The notes under the pieces were generated by a model. That model ran no database searches. It was not told the origin of the DNA and saw only the letters and a program-made list of their open reading frames with translations. From NCBI RefSeq assembly GCF_030272615.1, contig NC_081415.1, positions 102,726,796 to 102,790,795 of the forward strand: 64,000 bases of DNA, in the 5' to 3' direction. This DNA is from Cryptomeria japonica (lineage: Eukaryota; Streptophyta; Pinopsida; Cupressales; Cupressaceae). The position numbers and the translations under genes were made by a program. Position 1 is the first letter of the stretch; every line of letters begins with the position of its first letter. This document shows positions 1-12,862 of the stretch, piece after piece.

Positions 1-887
1 TACATCTTCGCTCAGTCTTTAACTCCTGTCTTCTATTTCTGTCCTCTCTCCTCTCAAATGATTCGAAAAACTTCTCTTTATATCATCCGCAAATAATAAT
101 AACTTGATCAAGTCGGCCCAAAGACCAACCAGTTCATAATGAAACGTGCCAACGGTAACATGTCGGCTCAAATCACTAAGAACATCACAAAAAGCACAAA
201 ACGATGCACCAACCTTTGGAAGTACCGACCAATGCCCAAAACAACATCTCCAACAATCTGCAAGTCACATAAATCAACCGTAACCTGATTCAACTTCGCT
301 CAACACACTACAAGACTAACCGGTAAGAACATATCAACCGGGCCAATATCGGAATCAGTATCTCACCAGAATCAAATCCAAATGCCATGAATCTAGAACA
401 TGATAAAGACAATGAACTCAAGGATATAAATCCAAATCCACAACGCTAAACTCTCAAACATGAAGGAATGCCACAATCTCTAAGCAATTCCACAAGTATC
501 TGCTCAAACTGGTAAGAACTACACTGCTGCTCTTGCATCAGACTCTCGAGGTAAATTGAAAAGTGAGTCCCATCACTTGATCTGGTTCGACTATTTGTTA
601 GTAGGTGCTTGCAATTGCCTAAGGGGTTCGACGATCTGACTTCAGGTTCCAATTGCCTCTCCTCGGCAATCTACCGATCCAACCTGCAACCTACCTTAAT
701 CGACGATCTGTTCAAGTCTCCACCCACTAATTGCCTCAAGCTCAAGCTCTAGGATTGGTGGTCTACCTGCAAACCTTGCTCTGCCTCATGTTCGACGATC
801 TGAACAAGTTCACAAGTTGCCTCAACTTCCTTTCCAACCAACCGATGCATAACCAAGTCTTCTTCCAACAACATGTTAACAAACCAA

Positions 888-898
888 CTCTGATACCA
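888..898 (-). other. tRNA-Met-type primer binding site, array unit 1
   Basis: Read on the minus strand the sequence is TGGTATCAGAG, the usual start of a primer binding site complementary to initiator tRNA-Met in plant LTR elements. The LTR-like block would begin at about 904 (TGCAGTCAAGG). Confidence 0.55.
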
Positions 899-2110
899 TT
901 TAATGCAGTCAAGGTAGGGAGATCCAATGAAGGACATCCCATCTTTGTAGCCTAACAAAAAACACCATGCAAGATATACCGGTAACTAGTAACACAATAC
1001 TAGATATAGTAGAAAGAACAACCGAAAACAATTTTGATAACAAATTGAAGAATACCACATGCTGGATCGTAGTCAAGGATACAAACATTGCTTACAACAC
1101 AAAGATAAAATCTGCAGATCATCTACACATCAATTCGGCTTCCGGTAACAATCTACCAGTTCAACCCTAATCCAGACCTGAGCCTTTCTGGCTTCAGTCC
1201 ATCAGACCAGAATCTCGCCGGTTCTACATCTTCGCTCGGTCATTAACTTATGTCTTCTATCTCTATCCTCTGTCCTCTCAAATGATTCACAAAATTTCTC
1301 TTTGTATCGTCTGCAAATAATAATAACTTGATCAAGTCAGCCTAAAGACCAACTGGTTCATAATGAAATGTGTTAACGGTAACATGTCGGCTCAAATCAC
1401 TAAGAACAACACAAAAAGCACAAAACAATGCACAGACCTCCGAAAATACCGACCAAGGCCCAAAACAACATCTCCAATGATTCGCAAGTCACGAAAAGCA
1501 ACTGTAACTCGATTCAACTTCTCTCAACACACTGCAAGACTAACTGGTAAGAACATATCAACTGGGCCAATACTAGAATCGATATCTCACCAGAATCAAA
1601 TCCAAATGCCATGAATATAGAACACAATAAAGACAATGAACTCAAGGATATAAATCTAAATCCACAATGCTAAACTCTCAAACATGAAGTAATGCCATGA
1701 TCTCCAAGCAATTCCACAGCTAACGGCTCAAACTGGTAAGAACTACACCGATGATCCTGCATCAGACTCTCGGGGTTAATTGAAAATTGAGTCCCATCAC
1801 TTGATCCAGTTCAATGATTTGTCAGTAGGTACTTGTAACTTCCTCAGGGGTTGGGTGATATGACTTCAGGTTCTGGTTGCCTCTCCTCAACGATCTACCG
1901 GTCCAACCTACAACCTGCCTCAATCGACGTTTTGTTCAAGTTTCCACCCACTAACTGCCTCAAGCTCAAGCTCTAGGATTGACGGTCTACCTGCAAAACT
2001 TGCTTTGCCTCACATTCGGCAATCTAGACAAGTTCACAAGTTGCCTCAACTTCCTTTCCAACCAACTGGTGCATAACCGAGTCTTTCTCCAACAATAGGT
2101 TCACAAACCA

Positions 2111-2122
2111 GCTCTGATACCA
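2111..2122 (-). other. tRNA-Met-type primer binding site, array unit 2
   Basis: Minus strand TGGTATCAGAGC, at offset 886 in unit 2 (offset 887 in unit 1). The LTR-like block follows from about 2128 (TGTAGTCAAGG). Unit 3 is interrupted at offset about 530, before its own site. Confidence 0.6.
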
Positions 2123-3640
2123 TTTGATGTAGTCAAGGTAGGGAGATCTAATGAAGGAAATCCCATCCTTACAACCTAACACAAACACCATGCAAGATAT
2201 ATCGGCAATCGGCAACACAATACCACATATAGCAGAAAGAACAACCAGTAACAACACAAAACACATAACCGGTAAACAGTATAAACAATTCTGATAACGG
2301 ATTGAAGAATTACATATGACACATGCTAGATCACAGTCTATGATTAAAAACAATGCTTATAACACCAATATAAGATTCCTAGATCATCCACACATCAATT
2401 CAGCCTCCGGTAACAGTCTGTTGGTTCAACCCTAATCCAGACCTCAACCCTTTCGGCTTCAGTCCTACCAGACCAGAATCTCGTCGGTTCTACATCTTCG
2501 CTCAATCTTTAAACTCTGTCTTCTATCTTCTATCTTTTGTCCTCTCAAATGATTCGCAAAACTTCTCTTTATACCGTCCATAAATAATAATAACTTGATG
2601 AAGTCGGCCCAAAGACCAACTGGTTCATAATGAAACGTGCTAACGGTAACCTGTCGGCTCAAATCATTAAGAACATCAGAAAAACACAAAACGATGCGCA
2701 AATCTTCATAAAAATCGGCCAAGACCTAAAACAACATCTCCAATGATCCGCAAGTCACAGAAATCAATCGTAACCCGATTTAACTTCGTTCAACATACTG
2801 CAAGACTAACCAGTAAGAACATATCAACCGAGCCAATACCAGAATCAATATATCACAAGAATCAAACCCAAATGTCATGAATCTCAAACACGATAAAGAC
2901 AACAAACTCAAGGATATAAATCCAAATCCATAACGCTAAACTCTCAAACATGAAGGAATTCCACGATCTCCAAGCAATTCCACAACTAACTACTCAAACC
3001 AGTAAGAACTACACCGGTGCTTGATGAGCTAAAATAATAGCTCTTTTATTTCTATAACTGATAAGTTTTTCCTATGTTTTAAGTTGCATATTGGGACAAT
3101 GTTTAAGTCATGTGATGTATCAAAGTTTTGAGTATATGCATTCTGAATGATATCGAAACCCGCTTAACCTTGCATTGTTTTGACTTAATATTCCTATAGC
3201 TATGCGGATTATTATAGGTAATATCATGCGTGGATGTATAAATGTTGTGATTAATGGAAATAGATATATATGTATGCTTGTATGTTCTAACCTTTAATGC
3301 AAGAGTAAATAAGTTGCTGCAAAAGCAGTTATTTTAAGCCAAATGAAGAATCATGTCATGCAAATAGTTGGAGACATTTCAGGGCGGTTGAACATTTAAA
3401 ACAATAGAGAAGATGGTGTGCAAGTGAATCGGTAAAGGAATAGCGAGGCGATGCTAAATTCATTTATGGTTGTCTCCAACAAGCATAAATCTAGTAACCA
3501 CCACCATGCTATATTCTTGGCTACGGTTTAGTAAAGTTCCATGTTTTCTGTGGAATAACTTCTTCTCCTTGTAGTAATAAATGTTTCCGCCTAATTTCAT
3601 GGGCATGATCTAAGTAGTTGAAAGTTTGTTACAAATTTCT

Positions 3641-3650
3641 TATAAATAAA
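3641..3650 (+). promoter_or_regulatory. LTR TATA box
   Basis: TATAAATAAA in the 5' LTR, kept in the 3' LTR at about 13491-13500, in the position expected for the LTR promoter. Confidence 0.55.
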
Positions 3651-3744
3651 GACATGCACCTCTTCAAAGAGGTTAGACAACGTTTTTGAGAATTAGAAGC
3701 ATTTTCTCTTATTTTATGCACTGTATCGACTTTTGGAAATAATG

Positions 3745-3750
3745 AATAAA
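3745..3750 (+). terminator. LTR polyadenylation hexamer
   Basis: AATAAA about 100 bp after the TATA box, kept in the 3' LTR copy. Candidate end-of-R signal. Confidence 0.4.
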
Positions 3751-4270
3751 AGCTATGTTATTCTGAGTATATAGAATCATTTTTGAAGTCTGAATACACT
3801 CATCCAAGGGAGCCAACTTGGTGAGTATTCCTGTGTGAACGTTAGATTAAGTTTCCTTTTTGTTGCAGTAGATGTTCTAGCAACTGACTGTTCCTACACC
3901 CAATGGAACCAGATCTTGTGACTGTTCCTACAACCAAAGCAGACAGAGTAATTCCTGTTTGTCAGCTCTGAACTTAGTTAACAAGTATTTAGTTAGAATC
4001 TTCTATTAATGTTAAGATTTCTTGTAGCCATTCAGTTATCATATTTTCACTTGTTTATTTTAGATAGACTTAGTTGTTGCAGTAGTGCAGAATGACTATT
4101 ATAGGAACTTAGTGCAAATACAATGCAGATCTATTTCAAGTAATACGTCCCTGGGTTGACAAGTAAATGAACTTTAGTCGTGGATATGTTAGCTTCTCAA
4201 AATGGATGACCAATCTTTGAGTTAAGACTTTAACTCTTGTTATTGTTCTTATTGGCTAGGCAAACATTTT

Positions 4271-4288
4271 TGGTGTCTTTGTCGGGGA
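4271..4288 (+). other. Primer binding site, decayed tRNA-Asp type
   Basis: TGGTGTCTTTGTCGGGGA, four bases after the 5' LTR. It differs from the classical Athila/Tat site TGGCGCCGTTGCCGGGGA at four positions, three of them C to T. Confidence 0.75.
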
Positions 4289-4394
4289 TGGTGTAAGACC
4301 CTGTCATAGTTATGATTTTTTAAGTTTTCAGTATAGTTGGTTTTGATAGCTCAGTTTATTTAAAGTAATTCTCATGAATCTACATGCATAGACG

Positions 4395-5462
4395 AAGAAA
4401 AGATTCTTAAGGTAGATTCCTTCCTAACCATCCTGATCATACAAGATTCAATCCATATGAAGCACCAGATGTAAACCCTTTTGTTGCACTTTACCAAGCC
4501 CTAGATAATTTTAACTCGTTTGAATTTGAACTTTCTGAGAACAACCTTCATTTCCTCTTTGGATCTCCTGAAGAGGACCCTTGTTCGGTAACTCCTCCTC
4601 AAAGACCAATGTAAGGAAATCCACCCCCGGTGGGAATGACCCACCTCCACCTGTGAACCCAACATTTGAGTTCCCCATTTCTCATTTGCATGATAATGTT
4701 GATCTCAAGAACATTCCAGCTTCTTCTCTTCCTAAATTTTATGGACTAGTGACAGAGGACCCTAATATTTTCTTGTTTGAATTTGATGTCCTCTATAAGA
4801 GTTATGATTATACTACAAATGCCCATAGACTTAAAATATTTCCTGCCACTTTAAAAGAATCAACTTTGAGATGGTTTATGAGTCTAGGGAGTAGTACAAT
4901 CACTACATGGGATGAGATGAAATAGTTGTTTCCTGTGAAATATAAAGATTATTGTAGAGGGATTGACCAACATGGGGATGATATCTTTAGAATGACACAA
5001 AGGGAGGATGAGAGTCTAGAAGATTATCTGGAGAGATTTCTATTCAGTGTTAAGAAGTCCAAGCAGACTATTTTAAATGAAGATTCTCTTAAGTTGATAT
5101 TTCTGAGAGGGATCAGTGATGAATGCATGGATGCTTTAGACCTTATGGGAGGTGGTGATATAACTCAATCAACATGGAATGGCACTGGCCAAATTTGTCA
5201 GAAATATTCCAGATCTTCTTCTAAGAAGAATAGGTGTTTCAAGCCGAGAATGTCTTCATCAACGTCCAGTAATGGAGTTTCACAAATGGAGCTCAGTCAC
5301 CTTTTGAAGGATTTTAAAGAGGATATCATAAACAATATGGCTACCGAGTTAGACACACTTCAAGCTAAGAAGAAGCACTAGGAAGTTGATGCAATGGTCG
5401 CAAAATTCTGTCCACATTGTAGACATAAGAAAAGAGTGTAGATGTAAGATGGTTGCAAATCT
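4395..5462 (+). pseudogene. gag of Athila-type element
   Basis: The N-terminal part reads in one frame from about 4400 (FNPYEAPDVNPFVALYQ) and shifts frame near 4600. The main part runs from 4581 through a single TAG at 4923-4925 to the stop at 5379-5381. It contains the LTR-Gag pattern LPKFYGLVTEDPNIFLFEF ... LRWFMSL and EDESLEDYLERF. A short CPHCRHKK segment near 5410-5430 may be the remnant of the zinc knuckle. A run of T residues (5564-5582) breaks the 3' part. Gag would form the virus-like particle. This copy cannot make a full protein. Confidence 0.8.
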
Positions 5463-6369
5463 TGAAGTTCCTGATTTCAAGACAGTACAAGGAGATGATG
5501 AACAAATCTTTTATGTTGCTCAAAGAAGGCCAAATTTTCCAAGACAATGAATGCCTCTGATCCACTTTTTTTTTTTTTTTTTTCTGGTTATAGTGGAAAT
5601 TCCTATGCACAAAATAATCAATGGCAACCTCCATCTACTCAAAATTTTGGAAATGATCAAAATTGGTATAATCCTCAAGGCCAAGGGAAAAATATTTGCC
5701 AATCAAACTCCCCAGTGGTAGCAACCACAAGGAAATTGGTCTCAATCTCAAGGACCATGGCAACCATTCCATGGGAATTGACAACCTACTCCTCAATGGA
5801 GAGGAGGTAGCAATGGACAAATCAGACTTCTGTTTATCAACAACCTCTAGAGAAATCTCAACAGTCTCAACAACTTGCTATAATGCCTCCTCCTGCTACT
5901 AACACCGTTCCACCTAAACCCACACAACTGCCTACTCAACCCATGCCAAATCCTAATAATAAGCCTCAACAACAACAATAAGTTTATTCAGTTGATCCTA
6001 ATCAATACCCAACTTATTCTCTTTCTATAAGTGATATTCACCTTAGATTCGGGACAACTTTTCCTAACCCGTCCCCTCGAGTTATAACTAAAGTACAAAA
6101 GGAAAAGGAAATATCTAGCCCAACAACCCAAGTTCATCAGAGTCAGCAAATACCCCTATTTCCTCAAAGGTTGCAAGTTGAAGAGATTCCTCAGCAAGAG
6201 GATATAAACTTTGATATCATTGATAAGCTAAAACACATGTGTTAAGATTCGATTATTTCAAGCTATTAAGGATGTCCCTATTTATGGTAAGGCAATTAAA
6301 GAGGCATGTTTAAGGAAACCTGGTAGGGAGAAAAATGATCCACAAATAGTGCATGTAATAGGTCAACTG
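5463..6369 (+). pseudogene. gag-pol linker, proline/glutamine-rich remnant
   Basis: No domain is visible. Short open pieces rich in Gln, Asn and Pro (NNQWQPPSTQNFGNDQNW and similar, about 5600-5980) are typical of the stretch between the Gag zinc knuckle and protease. Several stops and frameshifts are present. Confidence 0.5.
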
Positions 6370-6800
6370 ACTGATATTATGTTGGGAAAAGTTTCAATTC
6401 CTAAATATTCCAACTGTGGTAGTCCTATTGTAAAAATAGTCATCAATGACACTCAGATAAAGAACGCCTTAATAGATTTGGGAGCAACCATCAATGTAAT
6501 GACAAAGGAAATTATGTAAAAACTTAATATAACCAGTCTCAGACCTACTCCTACGGTCCTACAGCTTGCTGACAGTTCCACGGTTTGACCTGATGGTATG
6601 ATTGAAGATGTTGTCGTTACTCTAGACTCATGGGAATATCTGACAAATTTTATGATCTTTCCCTAAAGGCTACATTGGGGGGATATCCGGTTATCTTAGG
6701 GAGACCTTGGCTTGCTACAACCAATGCATATATTGGATGCCGATAAGGGGACATGACTATTTGTGATGGAAATACTACTAAAATCTAGCTTTGTATTCAC
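6370..6800 (+). pseudogene. Aspartic protease remnant of pol
   Basis: The frame gives IPKYSNCGSPIVKIVI, then LIDLGATINVM at about 6470-6502 and VILGRPWLATTNA at about 6693-6727. DLGA stands where retroviral-type proteases have D[ST]GA, so the residue after the catalytic Asp is altered. Stops at several points. The role would be cleavage of the Gag-Pol polyprotein. Confidence 0.7.
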
Positions 6801-8298
6801 CTGCTCAGCCCCAACTTGATCAAGAACAAGTTGTTTGGCCTGACGTGGGCATGAAATTAGAAGGAGAAGTCAACTCTGTCAGTCATCTTATGATGATTAA
6901 TAGAGAATCATTTATATGACTCTAGGATGATGATTCTGTTCTTTCTAAAATCCTAGAAAATCAGTATAATCTAGAGCAGCAATTGCAGGAGTTAACATCA
7001 AGTATTACAACATCGAATATTCCCGCAGCCACTGACATATTGTATACCTTATTGCCATAGGAAATCCACACTTCTTATCTTTCTGAAGAAGCTCAGTTCA
7101 ATCTTACTGTCAAGATGGAAGTTGATCCAAATAAATGTTTGAATATCAATAATCAACTCACAGAGACTCAAAGGCTAACATTGGTTGAATAGCTCAAATG
7201 TCATCAACACGCTTTTGCCTGGGATTACAAAGATATGCAAGGAATTGATCCTATGATTTGTACACACTGTATTTATATCAAAGAAGACTGTTGGATTTAT
7301 CTATCCTATATTAGATAGTCAGTGGGTGTCGCCTCTAGTCATAGTTCCAAATAAATGAGGTAAATGGTAGGTATGTGTAGATTACAGAGCTTTGAGCTCA
7401 ACAAATAGGAAGGATCATTTTCCATTACCATTTGTGGATCAAGTATTAAATTCCATGGCAGGGAAGTGATACTTTTCATTCTTGGATGGATTCAATGATT
7501 CAATGGCTATAACCAGATTCAAATTGCTCCTGAGGATCAGAAAAAGACTACATTTACTTGCCCTTGGGGAATGTATGTATATTTTGTTCTTCCCTTTGGG
7601 TTGTGTAATGCTCTAGCTACTTTTCAAAGAGTAGTCATAAGCATATTTTTATATATTTCCCAAGATAGCATGGAGATCTATATGGATGATTACCACTTAT
7701 GGTTCATAATTTGAAGAGGCATTGGAGAATTTAAAGAAAGTTTTACAGAGGTGTGAAGATTACAATTTATCCTTGAATAGTAAAAAAATGCTTTATGATG
7801 ATGTAGGAAGGCATAGTTCTTGGTCATCATATTCCTATAACTGAAATACAGGTTGACCTAACCAAAATTAAAGTCATTCAAAACCTTCCTATTCCCACAA
7901 AGAAAAAGGATGTCCGAAGTTTCCTTGGTCATGCTGGATATTATCAAAGATTTATTAAGGACTTTAGTAAAATTGCAGGACCTTTGTATTGTCTTTTGAC
8001 TAAAGTTATGGAGTTTGATTGGACTCCTGCATGCCATGAAGCTTTCTTAAAGCTCAAACATGCATTGACTCAAGCACCAATGCTCAAGGGTCCGAACTAG
8101 TCATTACCTTTTCATATTCATACAGATGCACTATATTATGCTATAGGAGGATTTTTGGGACAAAAGATGGACAATTTAGAGAATGCAATTTATTTCATCA
8201 ACAAAAACATGCAGTGAGCTGAGCTTAATTATACTGTCACAGAAAAGGAAATGTTGGCAGTAATATATGCACTTAACTAATTCAGACATTATATCACA

Positions 8299-8375
<77 letters not shown>

Positions 8376-8538
8376 TACTGATCATACAACAATTAGATAT
8401 CGCATGAAGAAGCCTTCGATTACAGGAAGATTGGCTCGATGGTTACTATTGATGCAGGAATTTGATATTACAGTTGCTGATAAACTGGGTAAAGCTAATG
8501 TAGTTGCAGATTATCTTTCTAGGCTTCAATTGTAGGAT
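6801..8538 (+). pseudogene. Reverse transcriptase/RNase H remnant of pol
   Basis: RT is recognised by VDYRALSSTNRKDHFPLPF (about 7378-7435), FNGYNQIQIAPEDQ after a frameshift near 7500, LPFGLCNALATFQR and YMDD (about 7678-7689). The connection and RNase H follow as RSFLGHAGYYQRFIKDF (about 7915-7965), FDWTPACHEAFLKLK and TEKEMLAV. There are many stops and at least two frameshifts. An (AT)n tract has expanded inside RNase H. Confidence 0.85.
8301..8372. repeat. (AT)36 microsatellite in RNase H
   Basis: 72 bp of pure AT repeat between the RNase H segments RHYITG and TDHTTIRYRMKK. It must have grown after the element lost coding function. It produces a false ORF on the minus strand. Confidence 0.95.
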
Positions 8539-9981
8539 AATCCTAAAGCTATAGATGATGCTTTCCTAGATGGACATTTGTTCTTGATAAAAGATCACAC
8601 TCCCTGGTATGTTGGTATTGCAAATTATTTGGCTGCTAATAAGATGCCTTCTCATTTTTCTCCTAAAGAAAGAAGGTTGCTAGTTGAGAAAAGTTTTAAT
8701 TTCTCCTGGATTGCTGATTGTTTATTTTATACCGGACCTGACCAAGTCTTAAGAAGGTGCGTCAGAGAGGATGAAACGTATGATATTCTTGATGCATGTC
8801 ATGATGAGCCATGTGGAGGACATTTTGTTGGTAAAAGAACAACACTTAAGATCCTTAACACAAGATATTATTGGCCAACTTTGTCTAAAGATGCAACCTA
8901 ATATACTAGAAAATGTGATAGATGCCAATGAATGGGTAGGCCTACTAGATCTAATGAAACACCATTGTATCCCCAAATATTGGGTGCACCATTTGACAAA
9001 TGGGGATTGGATTTGGTTGGACCAATTGATCCTCCTTCGAATGGGAAATCATATATTCTAGTATGCACTGATTATGTTACAAAATGGGTAGAAGCAAGAG
9101 AAAAGATGCATGCAAGAGATAATAAGGTAGTTGAATTTCTCTATGAGGAAATATTTACCAAATATGGAGTACCAAGAGAGATTGTTTTTGATCAAGGACC
9201 ACAATTTACTTCCACATTAATTGCAACATTGGTTAATGAATATAATATCAGACACAGGAAGTCTACTCTATACCATCCTTAGGTAAATGGTCAAGTAGAG
9301 GTTACAAACAAGGATTTAGAAGCTATTCTTACCAAGACGGTAGCTCTTCATAAGAAAGATTGGTCAAATAGACTTCCTGAAGCCATTTGGGAATACAAAA
9401 CAACATGGAAGACAACAACTGGTTTTACACCTTTTGAAATGGCATATGGAAAAACAACCATGATGCCCATTGAGTTTGAGCATAAAACTCTTAGGACAAC
9501 TCTACAATTGAATATGACTTTGTCAGAAATACAAAAAGACCGCATCATGCAATTGAATGCCCTTGATGAATTGAGAAAGATGACTATCTAGCATACAAAA
9601 AATATTCAACACCAACGTGCTAAATGACATGATAAATATATTAAGGAGAGAAAGTTTAAATCTGGAGATTGGACATTGTTATATGATTCCAGATATAAGG
9701 ATACAATGGGGAAGCTACAAACACGTTGGTTGGGCCCATATGAGATTGATGAAGTTTTTCAAAATGGAGCAGTTCGGTTGGCAACAATAGACCCAGTAAG
9801 ATTCAAACTTTTGGTCAATGGTCATCGACTATGCCTTTGTCATAAGCCTGCAACAAAATACGAGTTCCTGCAACAATTTGACAACCAAGTGCAGACCATG
9901 GTTCATGCAACCTCTACAGGGGGCCTTCTTGGCATAGTTCTTGCAGCCCTTGTAGGGGACCTTCTTGGTCCCGAGTCTTAA
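8539..9981 (+). pseudogene. Integrase remnant of pol
   Basis: From 8578 the frame is open for 107 residues and holds the zinc-binding start (HDEPCGGHFVGKRTTLK ... CDRCQ, with a stop between). The catalytic core reads FDKWGLDLVGPIDPPSNG, DYVTKWVEA, FDQGPQFTS and VNGQVEVTNKDLE, so the D, D, E triad is still visible. The C-terminal GPYEIDEVFQNGAVRLA segment is at about 9735-9790. Stops include a TAG in place of the usual Gln before VNGQVE. The role would be insertion of element cDNA. Confidence 0.88.
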
Positions 9982-10602
9982 AATTCCTCTTGCATGCATT
10001 CATAATAAATATTTCCATATTTTATGGAAATACCATTCTCCATTAATAATTTTCTTGTCCACCTCATCTCATTTCATTTCTATTTCTGTCACATCATCCA
10101 CTTCACGCCATCTCATCTCATATCATGAATAACTAATCGTTTGATTGCAACATTAATTAGCATGACTGCAAGTATGTATAGTATTTATTTTTCTTTAATT
10201 ATGCATTTATACTTTCATTATGATTTTTACTTGATATGATTCGCATAATCCGCATTCCCTTCCCTATGTCCTTTTTCACATGTGTGGACACGTGTCATCT
10301 TAAATTGGGGGGGGGGGGGGGTGTTTTATGGTTCTATTTACGACTGCGTAATTATGTGTCCTTATCCATGATGTGTTTTAATCTTCTTGACATCATTTTT
10401 CAATGAGTTAGTATTGATGTGAAAGCCTGTAGTACGAGTGAGTATACCTTTCCCATCACCATAGTTGATGAAAGGTACTAAAGAATAAATAAAAGATTAC
10501 GGGGCATGAATTTTCAAAATCTTGTAGGATATTTCAGCCTTTCATTTTGCTGTGATGATATTCATTTTTCTGTGGTGATTGTTTTTGAATGTCAAGTTAG
10601 CC
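9982..10602. other. Spacer between pol and the third ORF
   Basis: No reading frame recognised. AT-rich, with a run of 15 G at 10307-10321 preceded by AAATT. Such a run can mark an internal polypurine tract, but nothing confirms that here. Confidence 0.6.
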
Positions 10603-12849
10603 ATGGGAGGTGCCCCTATCTGTCATGAGCTTGTGAATCATGACGCTTTGCTACAAGACAACCAATGTGAACACTATTTCTGAACCTATGGGTGGATCGA
10701 TTATATTTTGAAATTGACAAATTTTAATGAGGAGATTGCGTAGGAATTTATGCGCACATTCAGTGAAGGGGAGGCTTATGTCAAAGGGTTACGGGTCATA
10801 GCCACAGAAAAAAGAATAGCCAAAGTCACTGGGTTGTTGCAGGATACAGAACTATTTCCTGAGACAAAAGATGCAAGAAGTGCAAGGGCAGAGTTTACTC
10901 ACCCAGCTGATGGACCTCTGAGCGTGGACAAGCAAGGAACTAATTGGACATCTCTTCCAGGAGAATGGCCAGAGGTTTCATTTTATGTAATGAAATATTT
11001 AACATGTGATGGTAAGTACTCCAATCTACATTCTATCGATTTCAAATTATTGAGTAAGCCGAGGCATGGCCGAAGGATGAATATTCCAAATGTGTTGTGT
11101 CATCTTATCTCTATTAGTGCAAAGAAGACACAAAAAGGTAGTACCCGTTTTGTAAGTCATCACAGATTAATCAAATTATTGGTAGAATGGTCTCTAAGAG
11201 ATGTCTCACATATGTCATGGGGGGAGTTTGAGGATATCAAACAGTTTGGGGAAGACAATGTTCCTGCTACGGAAGAAATTGCAGTTCAAGAGGAAAATAT
11301 TGGAGAACTCTCGTCTCCTAGGGTTTCTGCGGCAACTGAATCTCCTATTGCCGAAGAAGCTTTGCCTGGTGCGGAAGCGACAGTAGTTGAGCAACCCTCC
11401 ACTCAAACTCAAAGTGGAGCTGCATCTTCTAAAAGGAAGGATAAAGAAAAAGAAAAAGAAAAAGACGATGCAAGGGAGGAAACCGTGGAACAACCTCAAG
11501 AAGTGCAAGTTCCTCTTGCAGCTAAAAAGCAAAAAATGAAGGAAAATTTTCCTGTAGAAGAACCTCCTACAAACACACATGAATTGTCATTAAGAAGAAG
11601 TCATCTGGTTAAGAAAAGAACTCAGGCAACATGAGATGTGAGTGAGGTTATTTATGTGGAAACGTTAGAATTAGGGCACGAAAGTCAGAAAGAGGGTAAG
11701 CCGCAGGAAAGACATGAAGCCGAAAGACTGTCAAGTTTAGCCCAAATAGCAGAGCAGTTTGAAGAACCAGGTGATAAAATATTGAGCCCTTAGGTAATTA
11801 CTAACAGGCTCCCTTGATGTCTCACTAGCTTATCTATTGCACTCACCTTTTATAGACAGTGGGAAATAGAAAAGGCTAGGCTATAGGGGATAATTGACAA
11901 GCAACAAAAAGAAATTGAAAAGAGGGACAACCAAATTGTTGAGTTACAAGCTAAAGTAGATACTGTAGCAAACATGGTTCCCGAGTTAATGTAGTACAGG
12001 GCTCCGCTACGAGTTTATGCTTTATATCTGAAGGAATAGTATCTATGTTTTAAACTCAACCGCATTATTAGGGATCTAAGCCCTTCTTTGAAGACTCTGC
12101 AGGAGTTTTACAATGGTTACCAAAACTCTCCTACAACCATTAAGAATTTTCTATGTAAGTTTTATTTGCATAATTATGTCATCTCTTTTAATAATGAATG
12201 GAATCCCTTGCTGTATATTGGTGATATTCAGTTAAAAGAATTGATGTCCCAAATACAAAATGAAATAAGTATGGGAGTACAATCTAGAACGTACAGAAAC
12301 TTGGAGCTTGATTGTCCATTGCCACTCAGAGTTGAGGCTAAAAACCCATGGCAAATGTACTATGACTGGCAAAAGTTGTTGACTAGACCTGATGTCAAAA
12401 GCCAAGTTTTACCATTGAGAGATGAAGTATTTTAGGAGTATGAAAATTTGGTTGGAACTAAGAATCAAGTTGCAGTTGAATGTCTGGCTCAGTGTTGGAA
12501 CAACCTTTGAGAGGACCTGAAGAAGGGTGAACCCCATTCATTGCTCAATTATCATGTAGCCACATAAAGAGCTCCCAAGTATATCCCCTTAGGCATGACA
12601 AAAGGTAATAATTGGCTACCTTTGATATTTCAACCGCCTATTCTTATGTGGCCATTAATGGGATGCAGAGCTACAAATAAACCATATGATGAGGCCGCAG
12701 AGGAAGCCAAATGGGCTAGGATGGAGAAGATGAAAGGATTTTATTGGAACTTGGCTACAGGAGGCACAAGACAAGGTACCATAGGTGATTTTCGAGTTAG
12801 TGCTAGAGTAAGGAATTTTCCTCCCATTGGAGGACTAACAAGACATTAA
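10603..12849 (+). pseudogene. Third ORF in the env position, plant-transposon-protein type
   Basis: One frame of about 749 codons with roughly a dozen stops. Likely start ATG 10603 (MGGAPICHEL). The longest open part, 10750-11634, has GEAYVKGLRVIATEKRIAKV, WPEVSFYVMKYLTCDG and RLIKLLVEW. This pattern belongs to the family named putative plant transposon protein, found in Gag- or env-position ORFs of plant elements (from memory, no search run). A Glu/Lys-rich linker with the repeat KEKEKEKD follows, then a possible coiled coil (IDKQQKEIEKRDNQIVELQ, about 11890-11950) and a C-terminal region ending at 12847-12849. No signal peptide or clear membrane segment, so an envelope role is not supported. 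Confidence 0.65.
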
Positions 12850-12862
12850 GTTGGGGGGAAAA
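12850..12862 (+). other. Polypurine tract
   Basis: A purine-rich run (gttggggggaaaa) directly before the 3' LTR start TGATGAGC at 12863, the expected plus-strand priming site. Confidence 0.75.

Larger units (their letters stand above)
1..3021. repeat. Tandem array, 1.22-1.27 kb unit, 2.4 copies
   Basis: Units begin at 1, 1225 and 2491 with the same start (tacatcttcgctc), so the spacing is 1224 and 1266 bp. The third unit is cut at 3021 by the LTR element that follows. Each complete unit contains, on the minus strand, a sequence matching a tRNA-Met primer binding site followed at once by a TG-starting block, so the unit looks like LTR plus leader of a copia-type element rather than a random satellite. 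The short open frames in it are not conserved between units and I do not regard them as genes. Confidence 0.85.
3022..4266 (+). repeat. 5' LTR of Athila-type element
   Basis: 1245 bp, starts TGATGAGC and ends GCAAACA. It aligns along its whole length to 12863-13840 plus about 22556-22815. The LTR also contains a TATA box and a polyadenylation hexamer. Confidence 0.88.

Noticed and set aside
731-1614. Short frames in the tandem array
   Set aside because: Not kept in the same frame between units and not similar to known proteins.
8176-8385. 69-codon minus-strand frame (Ile-Tyr repeats)
   Set aside because: Translation of the (AT)36 repeat in the RNase H remnant.
10603-12849. Retroviral-type envelope gene
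   Set aside because: Position fits, but no signal peptide, no membrane segments and a better resemblance to the plant-transposon-protein domain.
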